Below are positions 8,771-17,212 of a stretch of 64,000 bases of DNA, in pieces; position 1 is the stretch's first letter; every line of letters starts with the position of its first letter. This DNA comes from Bacillus sp. ISL-7 (lineage in GTDB: Bacteria > Bacillota > Bacilli > Bacillales_B > DSM-18226). Under the pieces are notes generated by a model. The model worked only from the letters and a program-made list of their open reading frames with translations. It was not told the origin of the DNA and searched no databases. Made by a program: the position numbers and the translations under genes. Where the stretch lies: assembly GCF_018613065.1 (NCBI RefSeq), contig NZ_JAGGQW010000035.1, positions 186,001 to 250,000 on the forward strand. The letters are read 5' to 3'.

Positions 8771-9721
8771 CTATTTATTAAAAGAATAATTTTCACATAC
8801 TTCGTCAAGTGCTTTTAATACATCGTCCACTTCGTTCCAAGAATAGATGGATGCTCCTGATGCCAGTGGATGTCCCCCACCTTTAAACTGCCTTGCAACT
8901 CCATTGATTACAGGACCCTTTGAACGCAGACGTACCCTTATCTGTTCTGCTTCCTCGATAAAGAATACCCATGCCTTTATTCCTTTTACATTTCCTAATG
9001 TTCCAACTAAGAGGGATGCCTCTGCGGGTTTTGCATTGTATTCTTGTAATAGTTCTTTTGTTAGCTTAACGGAGGCAACACCGTTATTCTGTAACTCAAA
9101 ATTTTGGAGTATAAAACCGTTTAACTTAATGATATTGGTATCCAATTCATACATCTTGTCAAATAGCTCAGTCCGTGAAAAATTATAATGAATTAGTTCC
9201 CCAGCATACCCCAGTGTTTTTTCCGTCGTACTCGGGAAAAGAAATCTTCCAGTATCACCGACAATGCCAGCGTATAACAATCTCGCTGCTGCATCATTCA
9301 TTTTTAGCCCTTTGTCTTTTCCGTTTAAATAAAATTCATAAATCATTTCGCTGCAAGAGCTAGCGCTTGTATCCACCCATAATAAATCACCATACGGGTC
9401 CTCATTTGGATGATGATCAATTTTTATTAACTTTTCACCCAGAGAATAACGCTTGTCACAAATCCTTTCAGCATTTGCGGTATCACAAACGATCACTAAT
9501 GCACCCTTATATACTTCATCTTCAATCACATCAAGCCTGCGCATGTAATGAAGGGTTGGTTCCTCTAGACCAACGGCATAAATCTTTTTATTTGGGTAGG
9601 ATTCTTGGAGAATCGCTGCCAATCCACCTTGTGAACCGTAGGCATCGGGGTCTGGACGGACGTGACGATGAATAATGATGGTTTCAAATTGTTCAATCTC
9701 TGCTAAAATCTGCTCAATCAT
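8771..9721 (-). CDS. nrnA: Bifunctional oligoribonuclease / pAp phosphatase NrnA
   Basis: NrnA degrades 2-5 nt RNA and converts 3-prime-phosphoadenosine 5-prime-phosphate to AMP. The DHH motifs are visible: HRHVRPDPDAYGSQ near the N-terminus, VCDTANAER and KIDHHPNED in the middle, then the DHHA1 part with GGGHPLASGA near the C-terminus. The start is ATG 9721, 8 nt from AAAGGAG; a TTG 6 nt upstream sits too close to that ribosome binding site. That gives 316 residues, close to B. subtilis NrnA. The neighbours ytrHI, ytpI and ytoI are the usual ones. Confidence 0.96.
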   Translation of the reverse strand: MIEQILAEIEQFETIIIHRHVRPDPDAYGSQGGLAAILQESYPNKKIYAVGLEEPTLHYMRRLDVIEDEVYKGALVIVCDTANAERICDKRYSLGEKLIKIDHHPNEDPYGDLLWVDTSASSCSEMIYEFYLNGKDKGLKMNDAAARLLYAGIVGDTGRFLFPSTTEKTLGYAGELIHYNFSRTELFDKMYELDTNIIKLNGFILQNFELQNNGVASVKLTKELLQEYNAKPAEASLLVGTLGNVKGIKAWVFFIEEAEQIRVRLRSKGPVINGVARQFKGGGHPLASGASIYSWNEVDDVLKALDEVCENYSFNK

Positions 9722-9818
9722 GTGCAATGCTCCTTTACCAACTAATAAACCAAATGTGGTATTTTTTTGTTTTTACAGTTACAATAATAGAAGATTTTCT
9801 ATGCTTGGAGGAAATAAT

Positions 9819-10130
9819 ATGTTTGTACTTGTTGTATTAATTGCTATACTATTTGCTTTCTATCTATTTTATAAAACAAAATACATCAGAAGCAACCGTT
9901 TAGTAGAAAAGAAATGGCTTGCTGCTAAATCAAATATTGCCCTAGGGCTTTTTGTCTTTTTATTTGGAGTTAATCACTTGTTATTTATTTCCGAAACAAC
10001 GGTTATGTATATAGTTGCCGCTGTATTTATTGTTTATGGAGCATTATTCAGCTGGATCGGTTTCAAAAAATATAAACATTACCTTCCATTCGCAATCGAG
10101 GAAGCAAAAAATTTTGAACTGCAAAAATAA
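9819..10130 (+). CDS. ytpI: YtpI-like small membrane protein
   Basis: The function of YtpI is unknown. The start at ATG 9819 follows a clear GGAGG; longer upstream frames run into nrnA and are rejected. The 103-residue product has three hydrophobic segments (about 1-17, 38-57 and 62-80) and a charged C-terminal tail. Its position between nrnA and ytoI, divergent from nrnA, matches B. subtilis ytpI. Confidence 0.85.
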   Translation: MFVLVVLIAILFAFYLFYKTKYIRSNRLVEKKWLAAKSNIALGLFVFLFGVNHLLFISETTVMYIVAAVFIVYGALFSWIGFKKYKHYLPFAIEEAKNFELQK

Positions 10131-10135
10131 TTATT

Positions 10136-10170
10136 GAAGCCGCTTCTCCATTAGTGAAGCGGCTTTTTTT
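10136..10170 (+). terminator. Terminator after ytpI
   Basis: GAAGCCGCTTC and GTGAAGCGGC arms with a following T7 run. It may also serve the converging ytoI. Confidence 0.9.
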
Positions 10171-10193
10171 ATTGATATAAATTTGATAGCTGT

Positions 10194-11522
10194 CTAATTT
10201 CTATCAAGCAATTGACACATCATCATTGCTTTTCCAACTAATATTCCTTCATTGAAAACTTCTACATCCACTTTTCCAAATTTACGTCCGACTTCAAGTA
10301 CTTTCGGATAAATTTCTAATATACTCTCCATTTGAACAGGTTTAATAAAGTAAATAGTCATATTTTCAACGACAAGATCGCCTTTTTTATAACTCCGTAA
10401 TACACGGTTTGCTGCATCAGAGACAATCGTTGTAAACACACCGTAAGAGATTGTTCCAAGTTGGTTGGTCATTTGCGGGGTTACTTCGCAAGAGTAAACC
10501 TCTTCTCCTTTTGCTTTTCCCTGCATTAATACCATTTGATTTGTAACGATATCGTCGAGAGTTTCCCCGACCTGTGGCTGCCGCTGGTTCATTTGTAATG
10601 CTTTTAAAACATCCTGCCTGCTAATAATACCTTCCAAACGGTTTGAGTCATTTGTAACAGGAAGTACTTCAATTCCTTCCCAGACCATGGTATGTGCAGT
10701 TGAAGCCACACTTGTCTTCCCATTTACCGACATGGGGTGCTTGGTCATAATTTTATCGATGGATGCTTCTAAATCCTGACCTAAAATGTCCTTACTTGTC
10801 ACCATCCCTTGAATCTTCATGTTTTGGTCAACTACTGGGTAGCGGCTGTGTGCAGTTTGTTGGTTAAATTCATGCCATTTTGACACCTTATCCGTCGTTT
10901 TTAGATAAAAAGTATCAGCAAGAGGGGTTAAAATATCTTCGACTAAAATAATTTCTTTTTTGATTAATTGGTCATAAATCGCCCGGTTAATCATGGTTGC
11001 GACCGTAAACGTATCATAGCTCGTTGAGATGACCGGTATTTCTAGTTTATCTGCTAGCTTTTTGATATAATCGTCAGCATCAAATCCACCGGTTATGAGC
11101 ACAGCGGCTCCAGCTTTTAAAGCAAGTTCATGCGCCTGAGTCCGGTTCCCGACTATTAATAGGTTACCAGCCTCAGTGTAGCGCATCATGGCTTCTAATT
11201 TCATGGCACCAATAACAAATTTATTTAGGGTTTTATGCAAGCCCGTTCTTCCGCCCAATACCTGACCATCAACAATATTTACTACCTCAGCAAAAGTGAG
11301 TTTTTCAATATTCTCTTTCTTTTTCCGTTCTATTCTAATCGTTCCAACTCGTTCGATGGTACTTACATATCCTTTATTTTCCGCTTCTTTAATCGCACGG
11401 TAGGCTGTACCTTCACTAACGGACATCGCCTTGGCAATTTGTCTGACAGATATCTTTTCCCCAATAGGGAGACCATCAATATATTGTAAAATTTGTTCAT
11501 GCTTAGTTGCCAAGACCTTCAC
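10194..11522 (-). CDS. ytoI: CBS/DRTGG/hotdog-domain regulator-like protein YtoI
   Basis: The protein is a multidomain sensor-like product of unknown function. An N-terminal helix-turn-helix (about 10-65, ISVRQIAKAMSVSEGTAYRAI) suggests DNA binding, followed by a DRTGG domain (about 75-190), two CBS repeats (about 190-310; these usually bind adenosyl ligands) and a C-terminal hotdog fold like acyl-CoA thioesterases (about 325-440). The 442 residues match B. subtilis YtoI. CBS plus thioesterase fold suggests sensing of adenylates or acyl-CoA, which is inference. It starts alone and has ytpI converging on its 3-prime end. Confidence 0.92.
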   Translation of the reverse strand: MKVLATKHEQILQYIDGLPIGEKISVRQIAKAMSVSEGTAYRAIKEAENKGYVSTIERVGTIRIERKKKENIEKLTFAEVVNIVDGQVLGGRTGLHKTLNKFVIGAMKLEAMMRYTEAGNLLIVGNRTQAHELALKAGAAVLITGGFDADDYIKKLADKLEIPVISTSYDTFTVATMINRAIYDQLIKKEIILVEDILTPLADTFYLKTTDKVSKWHEFNQQTAHSRYPVVDQNMKIQGMVTSKDILGQDLEASIDKIMTKHPMSVNGKTSVASTAHTMVWEGIEVLPVTNDSNRLEGIISRQDVLKALQMNQRQPQVGETLDDIVTNQMVLMQGKAKGEEVYSCEVTPQMTNQLGTISYGVFTTIVSDAANRVLRSYKKGDLVVENMTIYFIKPVQMESILEIYPKVLEVGRKFGKVDVEVFNEGILVGKAMMMCQLLDRN

Positions 11523-11637
11523 CCTTTATAGTCAAATTCCAATTATTCCATTTAGAATAACCCGGATTACATATAATTTTTATTATAGAGTGTTGAAAGC
11601 CTTGATTCAATGCGGATTCTTACATTACTCTTAATTC

Positions 11638-11877
11638 TCAATGATAGAACCTAGATTTCTTCCTAGATCGTCGCTCCGATTGAAGTTTATGTCCTTGCTT
11701 TTTGGGGCTATAAAGAAGGCCAGTAAGATTTCCAGCGATAACGATTAAGGCAAATGAGAGCCAGGCTAATGAAAATATCCCTTGAGCCCCATCAGCATAA
11801 ATAGATAATCTTGGTGCTCCATAATAAAGCAAGATGCCACAGAGTAACAGGCAAAGTAAATATCTGTTCTTTTTCAA
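11638..11877 (-). CDS. Small two-helix membrane protein, unknown function
   Basis: This 79-residue protein has two hydrophobic segments (about 4-22 and 33-56) and a strongly basic tail (KKQGHKLQSERRSRKKSRFYH region). A GGAGG ribosome binding site precedes the ATG, so the frame is likely real. I do not recognise a family. It lies between ytoI and ytkL, all on the minus strand. Confidence 0.65.
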   Translation of the reverse strand: MKKNRYLLCLLLCGILLYYGAPRLSIYADGAQGIFSLAWLSFALIVIAGNLTGLLYSPKKQGHKLQSERRSRKKSRFYH

Positions 11878-11961
11878 TTTTATTTCCTCCTCCTAAAAGA
11901 CTGCTTGTTCCATATTTATGCATAGTGGAAGGAAAAAAGTATGTAAATCGACTAAGAACAA

Positions 11962-12642
11962 TTAAATTTCGATGGCTTCGCCTGGTTGGAGTACTTTACC
12001 GTTTTTATCTTCCAGCATCTCAATAAACTTAAACGGGTCTTGTTTGATTGGCGGGAAGGTATTGTAGTGGATCGGCACAACTGTATTAGCTTTTAACAGC
12101 TTTGCTGCGTATGCTGCATCTTCAGGCCCCATTGTAAAATTATCACCTATGGGCAGGAAGGCTACTTCAATCGGATGGCGCTCACCAATCAACTTCATAT
12201 CTGAAAATAACCCCGTATCACCAGCATGATAAATCGTCTTTCCTTCATTCATAAATAAGATTCCAGCAGGCATGCCGCAATAGATGAGTTCATTATTTTC
12301 TGTTGTAAAGCTTGATCCATGGAAGGCTTGCGTTAGTTTAACTTTGCCAAACTCAAATTGATGGGCACCACCGATGTGCATACCATGGGTATGAACTCCC
12401 TGCCAGCTTAAGTAAGTAGAAATTTCGTGGTTAGCAACGACAAGGGAGTTATTTTTCTTTGCCAGCTCAACCGTATCCCCGACATGGTCATTGTGACCAT
12501 GCGATAAAATAATGACATCTGGTCTTAGTTCCTCCACCTTCAAGTCCGTCAATTGATTGCCATTAATGAAGGGGTCAATTAAGATGGTTTTCCCGTTTGT
12601 TTGAATTTGTACAACTGAATGTCCATGATACGAAATTTTCAT
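11962..12642 (-). CDS. ytkL: UPF0173 metal-dependent hydrolase YtkL
   Basis: A metallo-beta-lactamase fold protein of 226 residues; the substrate is unknown. Metal-ligand motifs are seen: [11 protein letters not shown] (HxHxDH), [13 protein letters not shown] and [10 protein letters not shown]. The N-terminus [13 protein letters not shown] is typical of the UPF0173 family. A GAGGAG ribosome binding site precedes the ATG. The protein should be cytosolic because there is no signal peptide. Confidence 0.93.
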   Translation of the reverse strand: MKISYHGHSVVQIQTNGKTILIDPFINGNQLTDLKVEELRPDVIILSHGHNDHVGDTVELAKKNNSLVVANHEISTYLSWQGVHTHGMHIGGAHQFEFGKVKLTQAFHGSSFTTENNELIYCGMPAGILFMNEGKTIYHAGDTGLFSDMKLIGERHPIEVAFLPIGDNFTMGPEDAAYAAKLLKANTVVPIHYNTFPPIKQDPFKFIEMLEDKNGKVLQPGEAIEI

Positions 12643-12833
12643 TCGACTTGCTCCTCTCGGTTTTCATATAGTATATACTTCCATACGATAACTGGAATTC
12701 CTTCCATATCTCTAGTTTAATCCTAATATATTGATTTTAAGCAAGGAGAAGTATAAGGTGGTCAGTTAGTTTACATTTCAAGTTTTAATTGATAATCTCA
12801 TCATAGGACATGAATTACATAGGGGGAGTAAAA

Positions 12834-13931
12834 ATGAATCAGCGATTAAATAAGCTTCAAACATGGATGAGAGAAAACGATATTGAAGTTAGCTTCCTAA
12901 CCTCATCAGAGAATGTATTTTATTTAAGCGGATATTACACCAATCCACATGAACGCTTGCTCGCACTAGCAGTCTTTCAAACAGACGAGCCCTTCCTTGT
13001 TTGCCCAGGGATGGAAGTCCACGATGCCAAACGTTCTGGCTGGGACTATGAAATTCTCGGTTATAGCGACATTGACAATCCGTGGGAAATGATTCTAAAT
13101 TCCATCAATAAAAGAATAAACGGCGTGTCAAAAGCAGCTATTGAAAAAGAACATATGAATGTAGAACGTTTTGAACAACTCTCAAAGTTATTCCCGCAGG
13201 CATCATTTGTTTCTGCTGAAGAAAAATTACGAATGCTTCGAATGATTAAGGATGCCAAGGAGTTAAAAACTATTGAAGAGGCCTGTGCCCTTGCCGATTA
13301 CGCAGTTGAATTCGGTGCTAATGAAATCAAGGAAGGCAAAACGGAGTTGGAAATACTTAATGCCTTAGAATACGCCCTAAAACAAAAGGGTGTGACCGAA
13401 ATGTCGTTTTCGACAATGGTGCTTACCGGAGCAAATGCAGCTTCTCCACATGGAAACCCTGGAGAAACAAAAATTCAAAAAGGCGATCTAGTTTTATTTG
13501 ATTTGGGTGTGGTCGTTGACAGGTATTGTTCTGATATCACTAGAACGGTTGCTTATGGGGACATTAATGACAAGCAAAAGGACATCTATGACACCGTATT
13601 AAAAGCCCAGCTTGCTGCCATTGAAGCAAGCATTCCAGGGGTTCGTGCGGCCGAAGTGGACTTAACTGCCCGTCGAATCATTGCTGAAGCCGGATTCGGA
13701 GAGTATTTTCCACACCGCCTTGGGCATGGTCTCGGGATAAGCGTGCATGAATACCCATCATTAACTGAGACAAATGACCTTATTATTGAAGAAGGTATGG
13801 TATACACGATTGAACCAGGTATCTATGTACCAAATGTGGCTGGCGTTCGAATTGAAGACGATGTGTTTATTACCTCAGACGGGGCAAAAGTCCTCACAAA
13901 ATTCCCAAAAGAGTTACAGATCATTAAATAA
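12834..13931 (+). CDS. M24 family Xaa-Pro aminopeptidase/dipeptidase
   Basis: Predicted to split peptides at proline in the cytosol. A creatinase-like N-terminal domain (about 1-125) precedes the pita-bread catalytic domain. The five dinuclear-metal ligands can be placed: Asp in VLFDLGVVVD, Asp in YCSDITRTV, His in HRLGHGLGISVHEYP, Glu in YTIEPGIYV and Glu in GVRIEDDV. The start at ATG 12834 follows AGGGGGAG with good spacing; an ATG 24 nt upstream lacks one. The product is 365 residues. Which B. subtilis paralogue it corresponds to is unclear. Confidence 0.92.
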   Translation: MNQRLNKLQTWMRENDIEVSFLTSSENVFYLSGYYTNPHERLLALAVFQTDEPFLVCPGMEVHDAKRSGWDYEILGYSDIDNPWEMILNSINKRINGVSKAAIEKEHMNVERFEQLSKLFPQASFVSAEEKLRMLRMIKDAKELKTIEEACALADYAVEFGANEIKEGKTELEILNALEYALKQKGVTEMSFSTMVLTGANAASPHGNPGETKIQKGDLVLFDLGVVVDRYCSDITRTVAYGDINDKQKDIYDTVLKAQLAAIEASIPGVRAAEVDLTARRIIAEAGFGEYFPHRLGHGLGISVHEYPSLTETNDLIIEEGMVYTIEPGIYVPNVAGVRIEDDVFITSDGAKVLTKFPKELQIIK

Positions 13932-13953
13932 TTTCTTTTGGACTTTTTTTACA

Positions 13954-13982
13954 TTGAAATCTGTGAAGAGTTGGTATATTAT
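13954..13982 (+). promoter_or_regulatory. SigA-type promoter of an intergenic RNA
   Basis: TTGAAA (13954-13959), 17-nt spacer, TATTAT (13977-13982). It begins a gene-free stretch that ends in a strong terminator, so it likely drives a non-coding RNA. Confidence 0.75.
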
Positions 13983-13988
13983 ATAAAT

Positions 13989-14229
13989 ACAAGCTGCGTT
14001 GTTCGTAGTCATAATAAAGTTTTAACCTTTAAGCTGTAAAAGGGAGTTTAACCATTGGAGCTCGAATGACAAGCCTCTGTCTATAAGACCTGGAGGACAT
14101 GCAGAAAAGTTTCTGAGAACACCCACTTTGAGGAGTGGTGGTTTAAAACTTTCTTATATTAATACGGCAAATGCGGCTACATATTTAGTTTTATTAAACC
14201 AGTTCCTTTTTAGGAGCTGGTTTTTTTTT
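13989..14229 (+). ncRNA. Putative structured small RNA (about 240 nt), family not recognised
   Basis: The unit has its own promoter and terminator and no open frame with a ribosome binding site. Long-range pairing is evident: AAAGTTTTAACC at 14016-14027 pairs with 14140-14152 through a single bulge, and AGCTGC at 13992-13997 pairs with GCGGCT at 14173-14178. Inside are local hairpins: CCTC/GAGG enclosing GTCT-ATA-AGAC (14073-14095 region), CAGAA-AAGT-TTCTG (14102-14115) and CCACT/AGTGG (14122-14138). This suggests a closed multibranch fold. It is not next to the usual 6S RNA loci and does not show T-box or common riboswitch motifs that I know. The opposite-strand neighbour ald is transcribed toward it. 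Confidence 0.65.
14197..14229 (+). terminator. Terminator of the intergenic RNA
   Basis: AACCAG-TCCT and AGGA-CTGGTT arms with a TTTT loop and a long T run. Confidence 0.92.
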
Positions 14230-14289
14230 GAACAAACATGCGCGATTTCGGGTAACCAATACCACAGATTACAGACACACATACATATG

Positions 14290-14442
14290 AAGAACAAAAC
14301 TTAATAAAATTGCGGAAGAATTGTCTATTATACCGCCGATAAAGGACAAAACTCATAAAAAAACCGAAAAATTGTCCTTCATAACGCCTATAAAGGACAA
14401 AACTCACTAAAGACCGGAAAAATTGTCCTTCATAACGCCGAT
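14290..14442. repeat. Three tandem 51-bp units with inverted repeats (array 1)
   Basis: Units are 14290-14340, 14341-14391 and 14392-14442, each 51 bp. The first is degenerate; the second and third are nearly identical. In each unit AGGACA is followed 24 nt later by TGTCCTTCAT and then by AACGCC; TGTCCTT of one unit pairs with AAGGACA of the next, making a 27-nt hairpin and a 24-nt spacer. The array sits between the small RNA terminator and ald. A related array lies at 63351-63470. Confidence 0.85.
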
Positions 14443-14473
14443 GAAGCGTGAATGAACAAACCCCTCTTCTTTT

Positions 14474-15592
14474 CTATTTTTCCAGCAATGTTTTGGTATC
14501 TAAAAATTCAAGTCCATGTGCGTCTGCGACTGCTTCGTAAGTTACATACCCGCCTAGTGTGTTGATACCCTTCAATAATGCTTCATTGCTAAGACATGCT
14601 TGTTTGTATCCTTTATTTGCAATTTGAACCGCATACGGTACGGTTACGTTTGTTAACGCAATGGTTGATGTTCTTGGTACCGCACCTGGCATATTGGCAA
14701 CAGCATAATGGACAACATCATGCTTCACATAGGTTGGATTATCATGAGTAGTAATCCGATCAGTCGTATCAAAAATACCGCCTTGGTCGATTGCAATATC
14801 GACAACGACACTGCCAGGTTTCATTGATTGAATCATCGCTTCCGTTACAAGTTTCGGTGCTTTGGCCCCCGGAATAAGAACAGCACCAATGACCAAATCC
14901 GACTCCCTTACTGCTTCGGCAATATTATAAGGATTGGACATTAAGGTTGTCACATCGGATCCAAAAATATCATCTAATTGACGAAGCCGATCTGGATTTA
15001 AATCAATAATGGTCACTTTTGCCCCTAAACCAATCGCCATTTTAGCCGCATTCGTTCCAGCCACACCTCCGCCAATAATAGTTACCGTTCCTCTTTGGAC
15101 TCCTGGGACACCGGAAAGAAGAATACCCATCCCTCCATGAACCTTCTCAAGAAATTGAGCACCAATTTGAGCAGCCATTCTTCCAGCGACCTCACTCATC
15201 GGTGTTAATAATGGTAAACTTCTATTAGGTAACTGAACCGTTTCATAGGCTATACCCACTACTTTTTTATCAATCAATGCTTTGGTTAATTCTGGTTCAG
15301 GTGCAAGATGTAAGTATGTAAATAATATTAAGCCTTCTCGGAAGTATTTATATTCACTAGGAAGCGGCTCTTTAACCTTCATTACCATTTCCATGGACCA
15401 TGCTTCTTCTGCTGTATCTACTAATTTTGCACCAGCAGTTTCATAATCCTCATTTAAAAAACCAGAGCCTAGCCCTGCTCCTTTTTCAATAAAAACCTCA
15501 TGACCAAATTTCACTAGGTTGACCACTCCAGCAGGTGTCATGGCCACACGGTTTTCATTATTTTTGATTTCCGTAGGTACTCCGATCCGCAT
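14474..15592 (-). CDS. ald: Alanine dehydrogenase
   Basis: Interconverts L-alanine and pyruvate plus ammonia with NAD(H); in Bacillus it is used for alanine catabolism and is important in sporulation. Catalytic Lys74 (MKVKEP) and His95 (YLHLAPEP) are at the positions known for the family. The NAD-binding loop is [12 protein letters not shown]. The 372 residues are slightly shorter than B. subtilis Ald (378), the loss being at the C-terminus. It is monocistronic by appearance, with GGAGG upstream of the ATG. Confidence 0.97.
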   Translation of the reverse strand: MRIGVPTEIKNNENRVAMTPAGVVNLVKFGHEVFIEKGAGLGSGFLNEDYETAGAKLVDTAEEAWSMEMVMKVKEPLPSEYKYFREGLILFTYLHLAPEPELTKALIDKKVVGIAYETVQLPNRSLPLLTPMSEVAGRMAAQIGAQFLEKVHGGMGILLSGVPGVQRGTVTIIGGGVAGTNAAKMAIGLGAKVTIIDLNPDRLRQLDDIFGSDVTTLMSNPYNIAEAVRESDLVIGAVLIPGAKAPKLVTEAMIQSMKPGSVVVDIAIDQGGIFDTTDRITTHDNPTYVKHDVVHYAVANMPGAVPRTSTIALTNVTVPYAVQIANKGYKQACLSNEALLKGINTLGGYVTYEAVADAHGLEFLDTKTLLEK

Positions 15593-15724
15593 GTGTTTTC
15601 CTCCAAGTATTATTATTCATAGAAAAATAGACCAAGCCAATTTTATTATAACCTTTTTCATAAGTTAGATGTATTCTCATTGATGATAACAAATACACAT
15701 TTTAATTCCATAAAAAATATAGTA

Positions 15725-15753
15725 AAAGCTTTGCCGATTATGGCAAAGCCTTT
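15725..15753 (-). terminator. Terminator after the Gly/Phe-rich gene
   Basis: GGCTTTGCC and GGCAAAGC arms on the minus strand followed by TTTTACT. Confidence 0.7.
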
Positions 15754-15767
15754 GTTTTAATGATTCA

Positions 15768-16190
15768 TTAATACCAAGGATAATAAGGGTATGGGTACAG
15801 GTATGGGTACGGTGGATAGTACGGATATCCGTAACCGTAACCGTATCCGAAACCTGGAGCTAATAAGGCACCTGCTGCTAACCCAGTTAAGAATGGGAAC
15901 CCAAATCCAAAACCAAATGGTCTGCCGAAGCCAAAACCAAATGGTCTTCCAAACCCAAATCCAAATGGTCTGCCGAAGCCACCAAATCCAAATCCTGGAC
16001 GGCCAAATCCACCAAATCCAAATCCTGGACGGCCAAATCCACCAAAGTGTCCGAATCCTCCATGGCCGAATCCACCAAAGTGTCCGAATCCTCCGTGGCC
16101 GAATCCCCCATGAATTCTTTCATCTTCTGGGTTCATCACATCATATTGCACATCAATGTTATTAGGCATTCCATACATTTCTGTACTCAT
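15768..16190 (-). CDS. Gly/Phe/His/Tyr-rich low-complexity protein, possible coat component
   Basis: The start is ATG 16190 (MSTEMYGMPN) behind GGAGGAG, giving 140 residues. After a short acidic N-terminus (about 1-28) come HGGFGHFGGFG repeats, then RPGFGFGGFG and RPFGFGFG repeats, a short hydrophobic link, and a tyrosine/proline-rich end (YGYGYGYPYYPPYPY). There is no signal peptide. Gly/Tyr/His-rich compositions are common among Bacillus spore coat and crust proteins, but I see no diagnostic family motif, so the coat role is only a suggestion. It is flanked by its own terminator and by a separate small gene. Confidence 0.7.
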   Translation of the reverse strand: MSTEMYGMPNNIDVQYDVMNPEDERIHGGFGHGGFGHFGGFGHGGFGHFGGFGRPGFGFGGFGRPGFGFGGFGRPFGFGFGRPFGFGFGRPFGFGFGFPFLTGLAAGALLAPGFGYGYGYGYPYYPPYPYLYPYPYYPWY

Positions 16191-16301
16191 AATTCTCCTC
16201 CTCAATTCTAATTTATTGGCACATTAAAGAATATGCAAGTGTATATGCATATTCTTGGGTATTTGCCTGTAACCTTAAAAATTCCCAAGACACATGTCCA
16301 G

Positions 16302-16330
16302 AAAAAAAGACTGCCCAATATTGGACAGTC
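16302..16330 (-). terminator. Terminator after the 52-residue gene
   Basis: GACTG-CCAATATTGG-CAGTC palindrome (16309-16330) followed on the minus strand by T7. Confidence 0.9.
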
Positions 16331-16354
16331 CCTCAGTTTCTATACATTTTTTAC

Positions 16355-16513
16355 TTAGCGCTCTGTACCAGAAAAATCTTCACTATCAGCAATCGCTGTT
16401 CCTTCCTCAATAAAACCACTAGTATACGAATTCATAATTTGTTGACTTACTTCAATCGTACCCTGTTCGTCAAACTCAAACAAAAACTTTTTATTCTGGT
16501 CATGGTTTACCAT
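16355..16513 (-). CDS. Small acidic protein of 52 residues, unknown function
   Basis: The frame starts at ATG 16513, 8 nt from AAGGAG, and begins MVNHDQNKKFLFEFDEQG; it ends with FSGTER just before a strong terminator. Its own ribosome binding site and terminator support a real gene. It is acidic with no membrane segment. I do not recognise a family. It is divergent from the universal stress protein gene. Confidence 0.65.
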   Translation of the reverse strand: MVNHDQNKKFLFEFDEQGTIEVSQQIMNSYTSGFIEEGTAIADSEDFSGTER

Positions 16514-16615
16514 CCGACAATCTCCTTTCCTTTGTAAACTACCTCTTTATTGTTCGAAAAATTGCAACAGTTATTCCTTGTTAAATAATGTATAATTTAA
16601 GTAAGGAGATGATAA

Positions 16616-17071
16616 ATCACGGGACTTAAATATCAGAATATTTTAGTCGCTATTGATGGATCAAAAGAAGCAGATTGGGCTTTTAAAAAGGGCATTGAAA
16701 TTGCCAAAAGAAATGACGCCACCCTATTATTAGTCCATGTTATTGACACTAGGACGTTTGCTTTAATTGAGGCTTACGATACAGTTATTGGTGATCGGGC
16801 AGATAAGCTTGCAAAAGATATGCTTGAAAATTATCTAAAACAAGCGGAGGATGCAGGATTAACAAAAGTGCAATATGAAATAGACTACGGCTCTCCTAAA
16901 ATAAGAATTCCTAGAGATTTGGCTAAAAAGCACAATGTTGATTTAATTCTCTGCGGTGCTACTAGATTAAATGTAGTGGAAAGGTTCTTTATCGGCAGTG
17001 TTTCTGAACATATCACCCGATATGCAGCTTGTGACGTTCTCGTCGTACGCACAGACAAAGATTCCGAATAA
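16616..17071 (+). CDS. Universal stress protein (UspA family), apparent ATC start
   Basis: From codon 16616 the frame reads TGLKYQNILVAIDGSKEADW, the standard N-terminus of Bacillus UspA proteins, and continues 151 residues to GSVSEHITRYAACDVLVVR. An AAGGAG lies 7 nt upstream of codon ATC 16616, but no ATG, GTG or TTG is available there: the codon before it is TAA. The first in-frame ATG is at 16820, which would remove the whole first half. The likely start is therefore ATC, perhaps a mutated ATG. The ATP loop G-2x-G-9x-G(S) has Arg in place of the second Gly (GATRLN). Function: nucleotide-binding stress protein. Confidence 0.8.
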   Translation: MTGLKYQNILVAIDGSKEADWAFKKGIEIAKRNDATLLLVHVIDTRTFALIEAYDTVIGDRADKLAKDMLENYLKQAEDAGLTKVQYEIDYGSPKIRIPRDLAKKHNVDLILCGATRLNVVERFFIGSVSEHITRYAACDVLVVRTDKDSE

Positions 17072-17084
17072 ATATGAAATTTTC

Positions 17085-17117
17085 AAAAGCACGCAGCCAT
17101 GATGCTTCGTGCTTTTT
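17085..17117 (+). terminator. Terminator after the universal stress protein gene
   Basis: AAAAGCACG and CGTGCTTTTTT arms with a 14-nt loop. Confidence 0.85.
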
Positions 17118-17212
17118 TATACACTAAATTGACCTTAAAAATAGGTTTGTAGAGAATGGTTTATACATGTATAGTATAATAAAATACTAATAAATAGATT
17201 GGAGGCAACTAT

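Noticed and set aside
12756..12766. GGTGGTCAG, half of the FadR-type operator upstream of the M24 peptidase
   Set aside because: The second half is missing, so it is not a palindromic site.
14210..14407. 65-codon minus-strand frame with FVLYRRY repeats
   Set aside because: It is just the reading of the 51-bp repeat array (51 is a multiple of 3) and has no ribosome binding site.
14290..14442. CRISPR array
   Set aside because: Spacers are near-identical between units and no cas genes are present; it is a tandem palindromic repeat.
15791..16165. Plus-strand frames across the Gly/Phe-rich gene
   Set aside because: They are shadows of the repetitive minus-strand coding sequence.
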